From Thermaceae bacterium (GTDB taxonomy: Bacteria; Deinococcota; Deinococci; Deinococcales; Marinithermaceae), in contig JALVVO010000254.1 in the NCBI GenBank assembly GCA_027023345.1, positions 1 to 24,923 on the forward strand: a stretch of DNA of 24,923 bases. The letters are read 5' to 3'. Position 1 is the stretch's first letter; each line of letters starts with the position of its first letter. Positions 1-7,985 of this stretch are shown here, piece after piece. The position numbers and the translations under genes are program-made. The notes under the pieces were generated by a model, which was given only the letters and a program-made list of their open reading frames with translations, was not told where the DNA came from and did not search any database.

Positions 1-30
1 CCCCCCGCCCTTCCCCCTTTAGCAAACGAA

Positions 31-54
31 GCGAGCGCCCGATCGGGCGCTCGC
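31..54 (-). terminator. Rho-independent terminator of tRNA-Asn
   Basis: A perfect inverted repeat with 10-bp arms (GCGAGCGCCC / GGGCGCTCGC) around GATC lies 3 bases beyond the encoded CCA end of the tRNA. On the minus strand it is followed by TTCGTTT, a short T-rich tract. Position and orientation fit termination of the tRNA transcript. Confidence 0.65.
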
Positions 55-57
55 GCT

Positions 58-133
58 TGGCTCCGCGGGCAGGACTCGAACCTGCGACCAGTCGGTTAAC
101 AGCCGACCGCTCTACCAGCTGAGCTACCGCGGA
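58..133 (-). tRNA. tRNA-Asn (anticodon GUU)
   Basis: The minus strand reads as a complete 76-nt tRNA. The acceptor stem is TCCGCGG paired with CCGCGGA, followed by discriminator G and a genomically encoded CCA (58-60). The D-arm contains AGCTCAGCTGGTAGAGC, the anticodon stem is GTCGG/CCGAC with loop CTGTTAA, giving anticodon GTT, and the T-arm contains GGTTCGAGTCC. All arms pair. It has its own promoter and terminator, so it looks like a single-gene transcription unit. Confidence 0.96.
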
Positions 134-154
134 CCGCGGCCAAAGCCGACTCTA

Positions 155-183
155 AGGTTAGCAAAGGGAGCGGGGGGGATCAA
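155..183 (-). promoter_or_regulatory. Promoter of tRNA-Asn
   Basis: On the minus strand TTGATC (178-183) and TAACCT (155-160) are separated by exactly 17 bases. This resembles a housekeeping sigma promoter. The expected transcription start falls about 15 bases before the mature tRNA 5' end. The same -10 hexamer TAACCT occurs in front of the minus-strand riboswitch at 10454-10459. Confidence 0.55.
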
Positions 184-795
184 GTGCCCTTGCGCAGCGC
201 AACCTTGTAAAGCTAAGAAGGCTGGTTGGGATGGCTGGTTCTGCTGGCCCCTTGACCGCGCCACGGCAAAAGCCCTGCCGGTATCGAGGGTTCCTCCCGC
301 GCACCGTTGCCCCTCAGTCAGGCGTCGGCTCCTTTCCAGAAGGACTTTGCCGTTTAACGCACCCTAAACCTGAAGCTCGAGCGCTCGACATTCGATTCGA
401 TAATCAGCCACGCGGTGGTTGACGGTTGACCAGATGCTGGTGGGATGTCCTACGTACCCCGCTCTTCCTCGCTCTACCTCCTTGAGGTCTTGGAGCAGGC
501 GCTGGTGAAGTCGCTATAGGGGGTAGACGTTCGACCACGGGTTCGTGGCTTGAAACCGGCGCATACCTTGTGGCGTGATCGGCCGCTGCATGTAACATGC
601 CGGCGCTGCCCGTAACTGCCGAAACAAGCGGTGGAAAAACGTGTCCAGGCCACTCAGAAGGGTTCCTCACCGCGGGAAACTCTGGCGCGTAAGGCGGGGC
701 TCTCCGCCTTCTCGTGCGGGACGGTGTTTCGGCACGGTCTTTGACGGAGCTCGTCGGGATCAGGGTACGACGGCTGGCAAATATCTCCCGAGACG
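184..795. other. Gene-poor stretch, possibly decayed sequence
   Basis: No reading frame here looks like a real protein. The open frames are short, Arg/Pro/Ser-rich and lack recognisable motifs, as expected for chance frames in GC-rich DNA. A perfect 13-base palindrome TTGCGC-A-GCGCAA lies at 190-202, upstream of the tRNA promoter, and could be an operator or a remnant of a repeat end. The segment may be a degraded mobile element, but I could not recognise one. Confidence 0.4.
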
Positions 796-815
796 GGCGG
801 CCCCGGTGGGCCGCC
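796..815 (-). terminator. Terminator of the RNase H-like gene
   Basis: GGCGGCCC (796-803) pairs with GGGCCGCC (808-815) around a CGGT loop. The hairpin begins immediately after the minus-strand stop codon at 816-818, and the minus strand beyond it reads GAGATATTTG. The T-tract is weak, so this is probable rather than certain. Confidence 0.5.
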
Positions 816-1361
816 TTAGCTCTTTGCTCCGAAAATCCGGGCAACCAGTCGGCGAAAAGCCGCGAGTAAGCCCCGCTTCCGCCGCATCCGCCCCTCCGGG
901 CGCGACGGCGCTATGGTAATCGGCCCTCCCATACGGGCCCACTCCAGACTTTCGCGCGCTTTTTTGTCCACCCACTCCATTTCCGGGGAGCTGAGCCTTT
1001 TTCTATGCTTGAAGCTTACCTCGATCAGGCCCCGTAGACGGGCAATGGCCCTCAGCACCTCGTCTAAGTCCGAGCGCCGGTTGCGGGCCTTCTGGCGGAG
1101 CTGTTCCACAACCGACTGGTGATCGCTGACTATGGTGACCTTTGCCCGGGGTCCAAGCGCGATCAATACCAGCTCGAGCGCCGCCTTGACCGCGAGCGCC
1201 TCGGCGAGGGTCGAGTCGTCCGCCGGTACGCTCAGCGTGGCGTGGAACTTGCCACCGCCCTTTTGTTGGATAAGGCCAAGAACGGCAAGGCCACTGAGCT
1301 TCTTTTCTGTGTCCACCGAGGCGTCTACGTAAACCACAGCGATTTTCGACACCTTCGCCAC
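816..1361 (-). CDS. RNase H-like nuclease domain protein
   Basis: The 181-residue product resembles type 1 RNase H / reverse-transcriptase-RNase H fold proteins, which cut the RNA strand of RNA:DNA hybrids. The four expected acidic positions are visible in order: D13 in VYVDAS, E54 in TLAEALAVKAALE, D80 in TIVSDHQSVV and D132 in EWVDKKARESLE. A basic tail follows (about residues 155-181, rich in Arg/Lys), which might bind nucleic acid. The start is GTG at 1359-1361; no strong SD precedes it. A hairpin terminator abuts the stop. It lies downstream of ppsA on the same strand but is separated from it by a terminator-like hairpin, so it is probably transcribed alone. The fold assignment is fairly safe; substrate and biological role are unknown. 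Confidence 0.75.
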   Translation of the reverse strand: MAKVSKIAVVYVDASVDTEKKLSGLAVLGLIQQKGGGKFHATLSVPADDSTLAEALAVKAALELVLIALGPRAKVTIVSDHQSVVEQLRQKARNRRSDLDEVLRAIARLRGLIEVSFKHRKRLSSPEMEWVDKKARESLEWARMGGPITIAPSRPEGRMRRKRGLLAAFRRLVARIFGAKS

Positions 1362-1477
1362 TCCACTGTTGTATTACACGCGCTAAGGGAGCCTAGGCAA
1401 ATTTCGGACCGCGTTTTGGCGAGGTGGATTGGGCCTCTCCGCTGCGCTCCTTTGGTGGCACCCTTACCTTAAGGACG

Positions 1478-1505
1478 GCCTCCGGGTCGGTGAAGGCCCG
1501 GAGGC
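1478..1505 (-). terminator. Probable terminator of ppsA
   Basis: GCCTCCGGG (1478-1486) pairs with CCCGGAGGC (1497-1505) across a 10-base loop, 27 bases past the ppsA stop codon. The minus strand continues CGTCCTTAAGG, so the T-tract is poor and termination could be partial. Confidence 0.45.
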
Positions 1506-1532
1506 TCTACAAACCGGCTGAGGACGTGAGGT

Positions 1533-3926
1533 TCAACGTCCCAGCTTCTTCTCCATCTCCACCACCGCGAGTAGGGTCCTAAGAAGGGCGTCCGGGTTCA
1601 GGCTGATCGAGTCGATCCCCTTTTCCACCAAAAAGGCCGCAAACTCGGGGTAGTCCGAGGGGGCCTGGCCGCAAATCCCCACGTGACGGCCCGCTTCGTG
1701 GGCGCCCTCGATGATCCGGGCCACCGCCCGCTTCACCGCCTCGTTCCGCTCGTCAAAAAGCGGGGCGACTCGCTCGGAGTCGCGGTCCACCCCCAGGGTG
1801 AGCTGGGTGAGGTCGTTCGAGCCGATCGAGAAGCCGTCGAAGTGCTCGGCGTAGGCCTCGACCAGCCAGACGTTCGAGGGGATCTCGGCCATCACGTAGA
1901 CCTCGAGCCCATCCTCGCCCCGCACAAGGCCGCCCTCGGCCATGACCTCGAGCACCCGCTCCCCCTCCTCGGGCGTGCGGCAGAAGGGGATCATGACCTT
2001 GAGGTTCTTGAGCCCGAACACCTCGCGGACCCGCTTCACCGCAGCGACCTCGAGGAGGAACCCCTCCTTGTAGTCGGGGTGGTAGTAGCGGCTCGCCCCC
2101 CGCCAGCCAAGCATGGGGTTTTCCTCCTTGGGCTCGAAGAGCTCGCCGCCCAAGAGCCCCGCGTACTCGTTGGTCTTGAAGTCGGAAAACCGCAGGATCA
2201 CCGGCCGGGGCCAGAACGCCGCCGCGATCAGCCCGATGCCCTGGGAGAGCTTGTCCACGAAGTAGAAGGTCTTGTCGTCGTAACCCTTGGTCTTCTCGGC
2301 GACCTGGCGCTTCACTCGGATCGGCAGCCGGTCGAAGTGGATGAGCGCGAGCGGGTGCACCCCCACCCAGGAGGCGAAGACGAACTCCATGCGCAAGAGC
2401 CCCACCCCGTCGGAGGGAAGCAGGGCGTTTTTGAGCGCCTCCTCGGGGTTCCCCACGTTCAGCATGATCTTGGTCTTGGGGCGAGGGAGCTTCTCGGGGT
2501 CGATCTCCTCGACCTCGAACTTGAGCCTGCCCTCGTAGACTTTGCCGACCTCGCCCTCGGCCGCGCTGACCGTCACCTCCTGGCCGGTCTTCAGCACCTG
2601 GGTCGCGACCTCGGTGCCCACCACCGCGGGGATGCCGAGCTCGCGGGAGACGATGGCCGCGTGGGAGGTGCGCCCGCCGCGGTCGGTGACGATGGCGGCG
2701 GCGATCTTCATGATCGGCTCCCAGTCGGGGTCGGTGATCCTCGTCACCAGCACCTCTCCGGGCTGGAACCGATCCATCTCGTCGGGGTCGAGGATAACCC
2801 GCACCCTGCCGGCGGCGATCTTGTCCCCGACGGCGAGGCCCTGGACCAAGACCCTGCCTTGCTCGAGCAGGCGGTAGCGCCGGAGCACCGGCTTCTTCTG
2901 CGAGTGCACGGTCTCCGGCCGGGCCTGGACGACGAAGAGCTCGTTGGTGAGCCCGTCCTTGGCCCACTCGATGTCCATGGGGGTCTCCGTGCCCCGCTTC
3001 TTCGAGTAGTGCTCCTCGATGAGCATCGCCCACTCGGCGAGCTTCAGGACCTCGTCGTCCGAAAGCGAGAAGGCCTCTCGCTTTTCCTTCGGGGTGCGCA
3101 CGTTCTTGAGCCGGTGGGTTTCGGGGTCGAAGACCAGGGTCAGCTCCTTGGCCCCGAGCTTCTTGTAGACGAGCGGCCGAAAGCCCTCTTTGAGCAGGGC
3201 CTTATGGACGTAGAACTCGTCGGGGACCACCCGCCCCTGGACGATGTTCTCGCCGAGCCCCCAGATCGAGGTGAGGTAGACGAAGCCGCGGTGGCCGGTC
3301 TCGGTGTCCAGGGTGAACATCACCCCGCTGGAGGCGAGGTCGCTCCGCACCATCCGCTGAACGCCCACGCTGAGGGCGACCTTGAAGTGGTCGAAGCCCA
3401 TGTCCTCGCGGTAGCTAATCGCCCGGGCGGTAAATAGGCTGGCGAAGGCCTTCTTGACCGCCTCCAGCACCTCGGCCTCGCCGTGGACCATGAGGTAGGT
3501 TTCCTGCTGGCCGGCGAAGCTCGCGGTGGGCAGGTCCTCGGCGGTGGCCGAGGAGCGCACCGCGACGTCCACCTCGTCCACCCCGCTCTTCCTCGAGAGC
3601 TCGCGGTAGGCCTCGCGGATCTCGGCCTCGAGGTCCTCGGGGTAGCGTCCGGCGGTGATCAGGCTCCGGATCTTGCGGCTCACCTTAATGAGCTCCTCGA
3701 CGTCCTTGGTCTTCCGCCAGTCCTCGAGAAGGGCGCGGATCTTCTCGAAAAGGCCGTTTTCTTCGAGAAAGTAGCGGTAGGCCTCGGCGGTGACTGCGTA
3801 GCCGTCGGGGACCTTGACCCCGAGGCCGCCGAGCTCCCGCATCATCTCGCCGAGCGAAGCGTTCTTCCCTCCGACGAGCGGCACGTCCTCGATGCCCACC
3901 TCGGAAAACCACTTCACCCAGCGCAT
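1533..3926 (-). CDS. ppsA: Phosphoenolpyruvate synthase (pyruvate, water dikinase)
   Basis: This cytosolic gluconeogenic enzyme converts pyruvate, ATP and water to phosphoenolpyruvate, AMP and phosphate. The 797-residue product has the family's full length. It begins with the ATP-binding domain (VPLVGGKNASLGEM, then AVRSSATAEDLP and FAGQQETYL). The swivelling phospho-histidine domain carries GGRTSHAAIVSREL with the catalytic His at about residue 422. It ends with the PEP-binding TIM barrel, which includes GSNDLTQLTLGVDRDS and the CGQAPSDYPEF segment with the conserved Cys. I chose the ATG at 3926 because AAAGGGGGCG, a good SD, lies just upstream and homology begins at MRWVKWFSEV; an in-frame ATG 13 codons further up (3965) lacks such support. 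The gene is divergent from the prenyl synthase. Confidence in function is high. Confidence 0.96.
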   Translation of the reverse strand: MRWVKWFSEVGIEDVPLVGGKNASLGEMMRELGGLGVKVPDGYAVTAEAYRYFLEENGLFEKIRALLEDWRKTKDVEELIKVSRKIRSLITAGRYPEDLEAEIREAYRELSRKSGVDEVDVAVRSSATAEDLPTASFAGQQETYLMVHGEAEVLEAVKKAFASLFTARAISYREDMGFDHFKVALSVGVQRMVRSDLASSGVMFTLDTETGHRGFVYLTSIWGLGENIVQGRVVPDEFYVHKALLKEGFRPLVYKKLGAKELTLVFDPETHRLKNVRTPKEKREAFSLSDDEVLKLAEWAMLIEEHYSKKRGTETPMDIEWAKDGLTNELFVVQARPETVHSQKKPVLRRYRLLEQGRVLVQGLAVGDKIAAGRVRVILDPDEMDRFQPGEVLVTRITDPDWEPIMKIAAAIVTDRGGRTSHAAIVSRELGIPAVVGTEVATQVLKTGQEVTVSAAEGEVGKVYEGRLKFEVEEIDPEKLPRPKTKIMLNVGNPEEALKNALLPSDGVGLLRMEFVFASWVGVHPLALIHFDRLPIRVKRQVAEKTKGYDDKTFYFVDKLSQGIGLIAAAFWPRPVILRFSDFKTNEYAGLLGGELFEPKEENPMLGWRGASRYYHPDYKEGFLLEVAAVKRVREVFGLKNLKVMIPFCRTPEEGERVLEVMAEGGLVRGEDGLEVYVMAEIPSNVWLVEAYAEHFDGFSIGSNDLTQLTLGVDRDSERVAPLFDERNEAVKRAVARIIEGAHEAGRHVGICGQAPSDYPEFAAFLVEKGIDSISLNPDALLRTLLAVVEMEKKLGR

Positions 3927-4007
3927 CTTCGCCCCCTTTCCTTTCTTACAGAATAGCGCCGGCAAGGGGTGAAGTTTGTCTTGGGGAGTTTGTCCCGCCA
4001 GGGTGCG

Positions 4008-4013
4008 TAGAAT
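4008..4013 (+). promoter_or_regulatory. -10 box for leaderless prenyl synthase mRNA
   Basis: TAGAAT lies 7 bases before the GTG at 4021 and overlaps the alternative ATG at 4012. Transcription would therefore begin at or very near the GTG, giving a leaderless mRNA. No clear -35 box is visible. Using the ATG at 4012 would put the start codon inside the promoter. Confidence 0.5.
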
Positions 4014-4020
4014 GCGGGCG

Positions 4021-4977
4021 GTGGAAACCCTTCGCGCCTACCTCCTCGACCTCCTCCCCGACCCCGAGCGCGCGGGCCGCGAGGAGGCCCGGGTCTACGC
4101 GAGGCTCCTCCGCGACTACCCCAAGCGGGGCGGGAAGATGCTACGGGGGTGCCAGCTTCTTGCGGTGGCGGAGGGCTTCGGAGCGGGCCGGGAGGCGGCG
4201 ATGGGGGCGGCTGCGGCGCTCGAGCTCTTCCAGAACTGGGTGCTCATCCACGACGACATCGAGGACGAGAGCGAGGAGCGCCGGGGCCTTCCTGCGCTCC
4301 ACCGGCTCTACGGCGTCCCCCTCGCGCTGAACGCCGGCGACGCCCTCCACGCGGTGATGTGGCGGGTCCTGGTGGCGGCCGGCTACGGCCCCGAGGTGCT
4401 CCTCGAGTTCGCCCGCCTGGTCGAGCGCACCGCCTACGGCCAGCACCTCGACCTCTACTGGATCGAGCGGGGTGTCCTCGACCTCACCGAGGACGACTAC
4501 CTCGAGATGGTGCGGGCGAAGACCGCCTACTACACCGCGGTCGCGCCCCTCAGGCTCGGGGCGCTGGTGGCCGGGCGGGAGCCGCCCGCGGTCTTCGAGA
4601 CCGCCGGCGAGCGGCTCGGGGTGGCGTTCCAGATCGTGGACGACGTGCTGAACCTCGAGGCCGACCCCGCCGCCTACGGCAAGGAGATCGCCGGCGACCT
4701 CTACGAGGGCAAGCGAACCCTGATCGTGCTCGACTTCTTGCGGAGGGCGCCGCGGGAGGAGGCGGAGCGGGCCCGGCGGATCCTCCTGAAGCCCCGCGCG
4801 GAGAAGGACCCCGCCGAGGTCGCCTGGCTCCATCGCCGGCTGCTCGAAAGCGGCGCGGCGGCAAGGGCCCGGGCCCGGGCCGAGGCGATGGCGGAAGAGG
4901 CCCTTTCCGAGCTCGCCCCCCACCTGCCGGACCCGGCGCGGGAACTCCTCGCCGGGCTCGTCTTCCGCCGCGCCTGA
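4021..4977 (+). CDS. Polyprenyl diphosphate synthase (short-chain trans-prenyltransferase)
   Basis: The product (318 residues from GTG 4021) adds isopentenyl diphosphate to allylic diphosphates, making precursors for carotenoids, quinones or lipid carriers. The first Asp-rich motif is DDIED (residues 78-82), preceded by GGKMLRG. The second is DDVLN (207-211), where the usual final Asp is Asn. A Trp sits five residues before the first Asp motif, a position where bulky residues limit chain length in this family, so a C15-C20 product is a reasonable inference. The start is ambiguous: TTG 3976, ATG 4012 or GTG 4021. I prefer GTG because TAGAAT sits 7 bases before it. The next gene begins 50 bases downstream with its own promoter. 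The family is secure; the exact product is not. Confidence 0.9.
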   Translation: METLRAYLLDLLPDPERAGREEARVYARLLRDYPKRGGKMLRGCQLLAVAEGFGAGREAAMGAAAALELFQNWVLIHDDIEDESEERRGLPALHRLYGVPLALNAGDALHAVMWRVLVAAGYGPEVLLEFARLVERTAYGQHLDLYWIERGVLDLTEDDYLEMVRAKTAYYTAVAPLRLGALVAGREPPAVFETAGERLGVAFQIVDDVLNLEADPAAYGKEIAGDLYEGKRTLIVLDFLRRAPREEAERARRILLKPRAEKDPAEVAWLHRRLLESGAAARARARAEAMAEEALSELAPHLPDPARELLAGLVFRRA

Positions 4978-4992
4978 CCCCCGTTTGGGCGT

Positions 4993-5021
4993 TTCGCGCC
5001 CGGCAGGGGGCGAGCGATAAT
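4993..5021 (+). promoter_or_regulatory. Promoter for leaderless barrel-protein mRNA
   Basis: TTCGCG (4993-4998), a 17-base spacer and GATAAT (5016-5021) lie immediately before the GTG at 5028, leaving only 6 bases between the -10 box and the start codon. This is the spacing of leaderless transcripts in Deinococcota. Confidence 0.5.
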
Positions 5022-5027
5022 GCACCC

Positions 5028-7979
5028 GTGCCGCGGGCGCTCGGCCTCGTCCTACTCGCCGGCTTCGCGCTGGCCGCCGGGGTTCGGGTCTACCCGACCT
5101 CGCCGCCCGTGCGCGAGGCCCGGCCCGGCGAGCTCGTCACCCACGTCTTCCGGGTCGAGGGCGAGGGAGGCCCCTACCCGGTGGAGGTGCACTCCAGCGC
5201 GGGCTTTCCCGTCCTCTCGCGGCCGGGACCGGTGCGCCCGCCCCGGTACCTTCCGGTCACCGAGCGCGTCCCCGAGGACGCCCGCGAGGGCACCCTCGAC
5301 CTACTCACCGTGCGGGTCGGCGGGGCGAGTGCCCGCGTGCGCACCCGGGTCGCGTTCCGCCCCGGGGTGGCCCTCGCCGTCCCCGAGCGTGTGGTCTTCG
5401 TGCCTCCGATCAAGCTCGTCCGGGTCCGGGTGAAAAACCTCGGCAACGGGCCCGACGCCTTCCTGCTCAGGCTGCTCGCCGGCGACGAGATCCTGGAGTC
5501 CCACCGGCTCGAGCTCGGCCCCGGGGAGGAGGGGGCGCGGACCCTCGGCCTTTCTCGCCCCGGGCCCTACCGGGTGGAGGTGCTCGAGGTCCGTGCCGGG
5601 CTCCGGAAGACGAAGACGCTGGTCGCCGAGCGGCCGAGGCGGGGGCCGCTTTCGCCCTTTCAGCTCGTGGGCCAGGCCGCCCTTGGCTATGCCTGGCCTT
5701 CGAACGGCGCGGCCGCCAGCTTCTCCCTCGCCGGGGCGCTCTCCGACTACCTGAGCCTCAAGGCCTACGGGGTCTTTAGCCGCCCCGGGACCGCGCTCGT
5801 TTCCCTCGACCTCACCGGCGAGGACTGGTCGGCCGGGTTCGACGCGAGCAGCACCGCCCTTTCCGGGCGATTTTCGGTGCGCCTCTCGCTCTGGGAACGG
5901 TCCACCCGGGTCCGCTTCGCCGCCGGCTCCGCCGGCCCCTGGGCCCGGGCCGAGCTCGCCTTCGCCGGGCCCCGTTCCCGCCACAGCTGGACGGTGAGCG
6001 CGAGCCCGGGCCTGCGGCTCGACCTCACCGGGAGCGGCAACCCGACCCCACGCTGGGATTACGGCTACGCCTTCTCGCTCGCCGCTGGCGGGGCCAGCGG
6101 CTCGCTCACCCTAGGCCTCCGGCAGGGGAGCCGGGGCTACACCCTCGGCTACGCCGGGACCTACTCCGGGGGAGAGCCCTACCGGAGCCGGATCTCCCTT
6201 GGCCTCTCGGATACCTGGGGAAGCGCCGGGGCCTACGCTGCCCTCAAGAACGCCGCCCTCTCCGACTGGAGCCTGGCGGCGGCGGCCACTACCGCGGCCC
6301 TCTTCGGTCCCAAGGCCCCGCCGGGGAGCCTCGGGCTCGAGGCGAACCCCGCGCATCTGGCGTTTTCCGGCGAGGCCCGCCTCTGGACTGCCCCCGAGCT
6401 CGACCTCAGCTTGGACGCCGCCTATCGCTGGCGCGGGACCGCCCTCGCCGAGCTCGAGCTCGGCCTCGACCTGCCGCCCCCCTTCGGGAGCCTCTCCGCG
6501 GGAGCGCGGCTCGACGCCGGGCGGTTTAGCACCTACCTTGAGGCCGACGCCGAGCCGCCCCTCGAGGAGGGCCGCCTCTCGCTCTCTGGCCGACTTGCCT
6601 ACCCCTGGGAGGGGAGCCGGCTCGCGGCCCGGGTCCGTTTCGGCGGTAGCGCCCGCTACCTCGAGCTCACGGCCGACGGCCGCCCCTTCGTCCCCCTCCT
6701 GAACCTGGGCCTTTCCGCCCAGACCCCGGTGGGCTCGGGCGTCCTCACCGCGAGCGCCACCGCGCGCTACCCCGAAGGCGCCTACGCCTTCAGCCTGGGA
6801 GCCAAGGCCCCGCTCCTTCTCCCCGTGCCCGAGGGCGTCGCCGAGTTCTTCGGCGGGCGAAAGGTGGCCACCGTCCTCGGCGAGCTAAGGCCCGACGCGC
6901 CCGCAGGTAGCCTCGCCGGGATCAAGGTCGCGGCCGGGCCTTTTGAAGCCACCAGCGACGAAAGCGGCCGGTTCGCGCTCCGGTTGCCCCCGGGCAAGTG
7001 GACGCTTCGCCTGGTCGAGGCCACCCTGCCCGTGGAGCTGATCCCGGAGCGGACCGAGGTCGAGCTCGCCCTCCGGGAAAAGGAGACCGTCCGCGTCGTC
7101 TTTCCCCTCTCAGTGCGGGGGCGGATCCAGGGACGGGTGGAGGTCAAGATCGAGGAAGGGCGCACCCCCCCCAAGACGCGCTTCGCCGTCGAGGTCGCCG
7201 ACCCCAGGGGCCGAAGCGTCGCGCTCTACACCGACCCGGACGGCCGCTTCGACCTTCCCGGCCTCCGCCCCGGGGTCTACACGGTGCGGCTGATGACGGA
7301 GCTCCTACCCCCGGGCTACAAAGCCCTGATCGACCGCGTCGAGGTCCGCCTTGCGCCCGGCGAGACGGCTCACGTGACCCTGGTCGTCCAGGCCCCGCCG
7401 CGGAAGGTCTATAAGCCCGGAAAGGTGCAGATCCTCGAGGTCAGCCCCGAGGTCAGCGCTGCCCCGCCCGGGGCCGCGCCCCTGGTCACCGCCCGCGTCA
7501 AGGGCAAGCCCGAGCGCGTCCTCGTGCGTTACCGGGAGCGCCTGCTCGGGCTCCTCTTCCCCGCCGGAGAGGCTGGCCTTTGGCGGGGGCGGGTGGCCGT
7601 GCCCGAGGATGCCCGGGGCCCCCTGCAGCTCTTCCTGGTGGCGGAGGGCGGCGGCGCCGAGCTCGCCCGCTTCCCCTTCTTCCTCGCCGCCGACCCCCGG
7701 GCCCCCTGGGGCGTGGTGCGCACCTATCCGCTGGTCCGGCCGGGGCAGAAGGGCGTACCCGTCCAGGTGCACCTTTTCGCCGTGGCCGAGGCGGTGGAGC
7801 TCGAGCTCGCCGGCCGGACCTTCCCTCTTGAGGGCCAGGGCGCCGACTGGCAGGGCACCTTCGACGTCCCCGAGGACGCCCAGGGCCGCCTCAGGCTCGT
7901 GGCGCGCGCGCGCCTCTCCAGCGGCCGCACCGTCGAGATTGCGCGTTACCTGCTTGTGCGGGTGGCGGAAAACCCATGA
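5028..7979 (+). CDS. Exported usher-like outer-membrane beta-barrel protein with Ig-like modules
   Basis: The 983-residue product starts with a signal peptide (about residues 1-18, LGLVLLAGFALAAG). Two beta-sandwich-like segments follow (about 20-200; one contains VRVRVKNLGNGPDAF, as in NEW3/DUF11-type domains). Residues about 205-610 are a long run of alternating polar/apolar strands rich in Gly, Ser, Tyr and Leu with frequent turns, typical of an outer-membrane barrel. Two carboxypeptidase-regulatory-like domains come next (about 615-790, with DESGRFALRLPPGKWTLRL and DPDGRFDLPGLRPGVYTVRL), then further beta-rich sequence to the C-terminus. Size and plan recall pilus ushers, but I see no classical PapC/FimD signature or plug domain, so 'usher-like' is inference. 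It is convergent, 6 bases apart, with the chaperone/fibre operon, which supports a joint role in surface assembly. Another possibility is a large surface adhesin or transporter. Confidence 0.6.
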   Translation: MPRALGLVLLAGFALAAGVRVYPTSPPVREARPGELVTHVFRVEGEGGPYPVEVHSSAGFPVLSRPGPVRPPRYLPVTERVPEDAREGTLDLLTVRVGGASARVRTRVAFRPGVALAVPERVVFVPPIKLVRVRVKNLGNGPDAFLLRLLAGDEILESHRLELGPGEEGARTLGLSRPGPYRVEVLEVRAGLRKTKTLVAERPRRGPLSPFQLVGQAALGYAWPSNGAAASFSLAGALSDYLSLKAYGVFSRPGTALVSLDLTGEDWSAGFDASSTALSGRFSVRLSLWERSTRVRFAAGSAGPWARAELAFAGPRSRHSWTVSASPGLRLDLTGSGNPTPRWDYGYAFSLAAGGASGSLTLGLRQGSRGYTLGYAGTYSGGEPYRSRISLGLSDTWGSAGAYAALKNAALSDWSLAAAATTAALFGPKAPPGSLGLEANPAHLAFSGEARLWTAPELDLSLDAAYRWRGTALAELELGLDLPPPFGSLSAGARLDAGRFSTYLEADAEPPLEEGRLSLSGRLAYPWEGSRLAARVRFGGSARYLELTADGRPFVPLLNLGLSAQTPVGSGVLTASATARYPEGAYAFSLGAKAPLLLPVPEGVAEFFGGRKVATVLGELRPDAPAGSLAGIKVAAGPFEATSDESGRFALRLPPGKWTLRLVEATLPVELIPERTEVELALREKETVRVVFPLSVRGRIQGRVEVKIEEGRTPPKTRFAVEVADPRGRSVALYTDPDGRFDLPGLRPGVYTVRLMTELLPPGYKALIDRVEVRLAPGETAHVTLVVQAPPRKVYKPGKVQILEVSPEVSAAPPGAAPLVTARVKGKPERVLVRYRERLLGLLFPAGEAGLWRGRVAVPEDARGPLQLFLVAEGGGAELARFPFFLAADPRAPWGVVRTYPLVRPGQKGVPVQVHLFAVAEAVELELAGRTFPLEGQGADWQGTFDVPEDAQGRLRLVARARLSSGRTVEIARYLLVRVAENP

Positions 7980-7985
7980 CGCTTT

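Noticed and set aside
404..844. 146-codon minus-strand frame near the left end
   Set aside because: Low-complexity Arg/Pro/Ser composition, overlap with the RNase H-like gene and its terminator, no SD and no motif.
1683..3437. A 584-codon open frame on the plus strand opposite ppsA
   Set aside because: Composition is typical antisense of GC-rich coding DNA (Val/Leu/Gly/Asp/His repeats without motifs), and ppsA on the other strand is unmistakable.
4985..4990. TTGGGC as -35 of the barrel gene
   Set aside because: The spacer to GATAAT would be 25 bases; TTCGCG at 17 bases fits better.
4149..5027. An open frame that would extend the barrel protein upstream by 293 codons
   Set aside because: It overlaps the prenyl synthase gene in another frame, is Arg/Gly/Pro-rich without motifs, and a -10 box, GTG start and signal peptide begin at 5016-5028.
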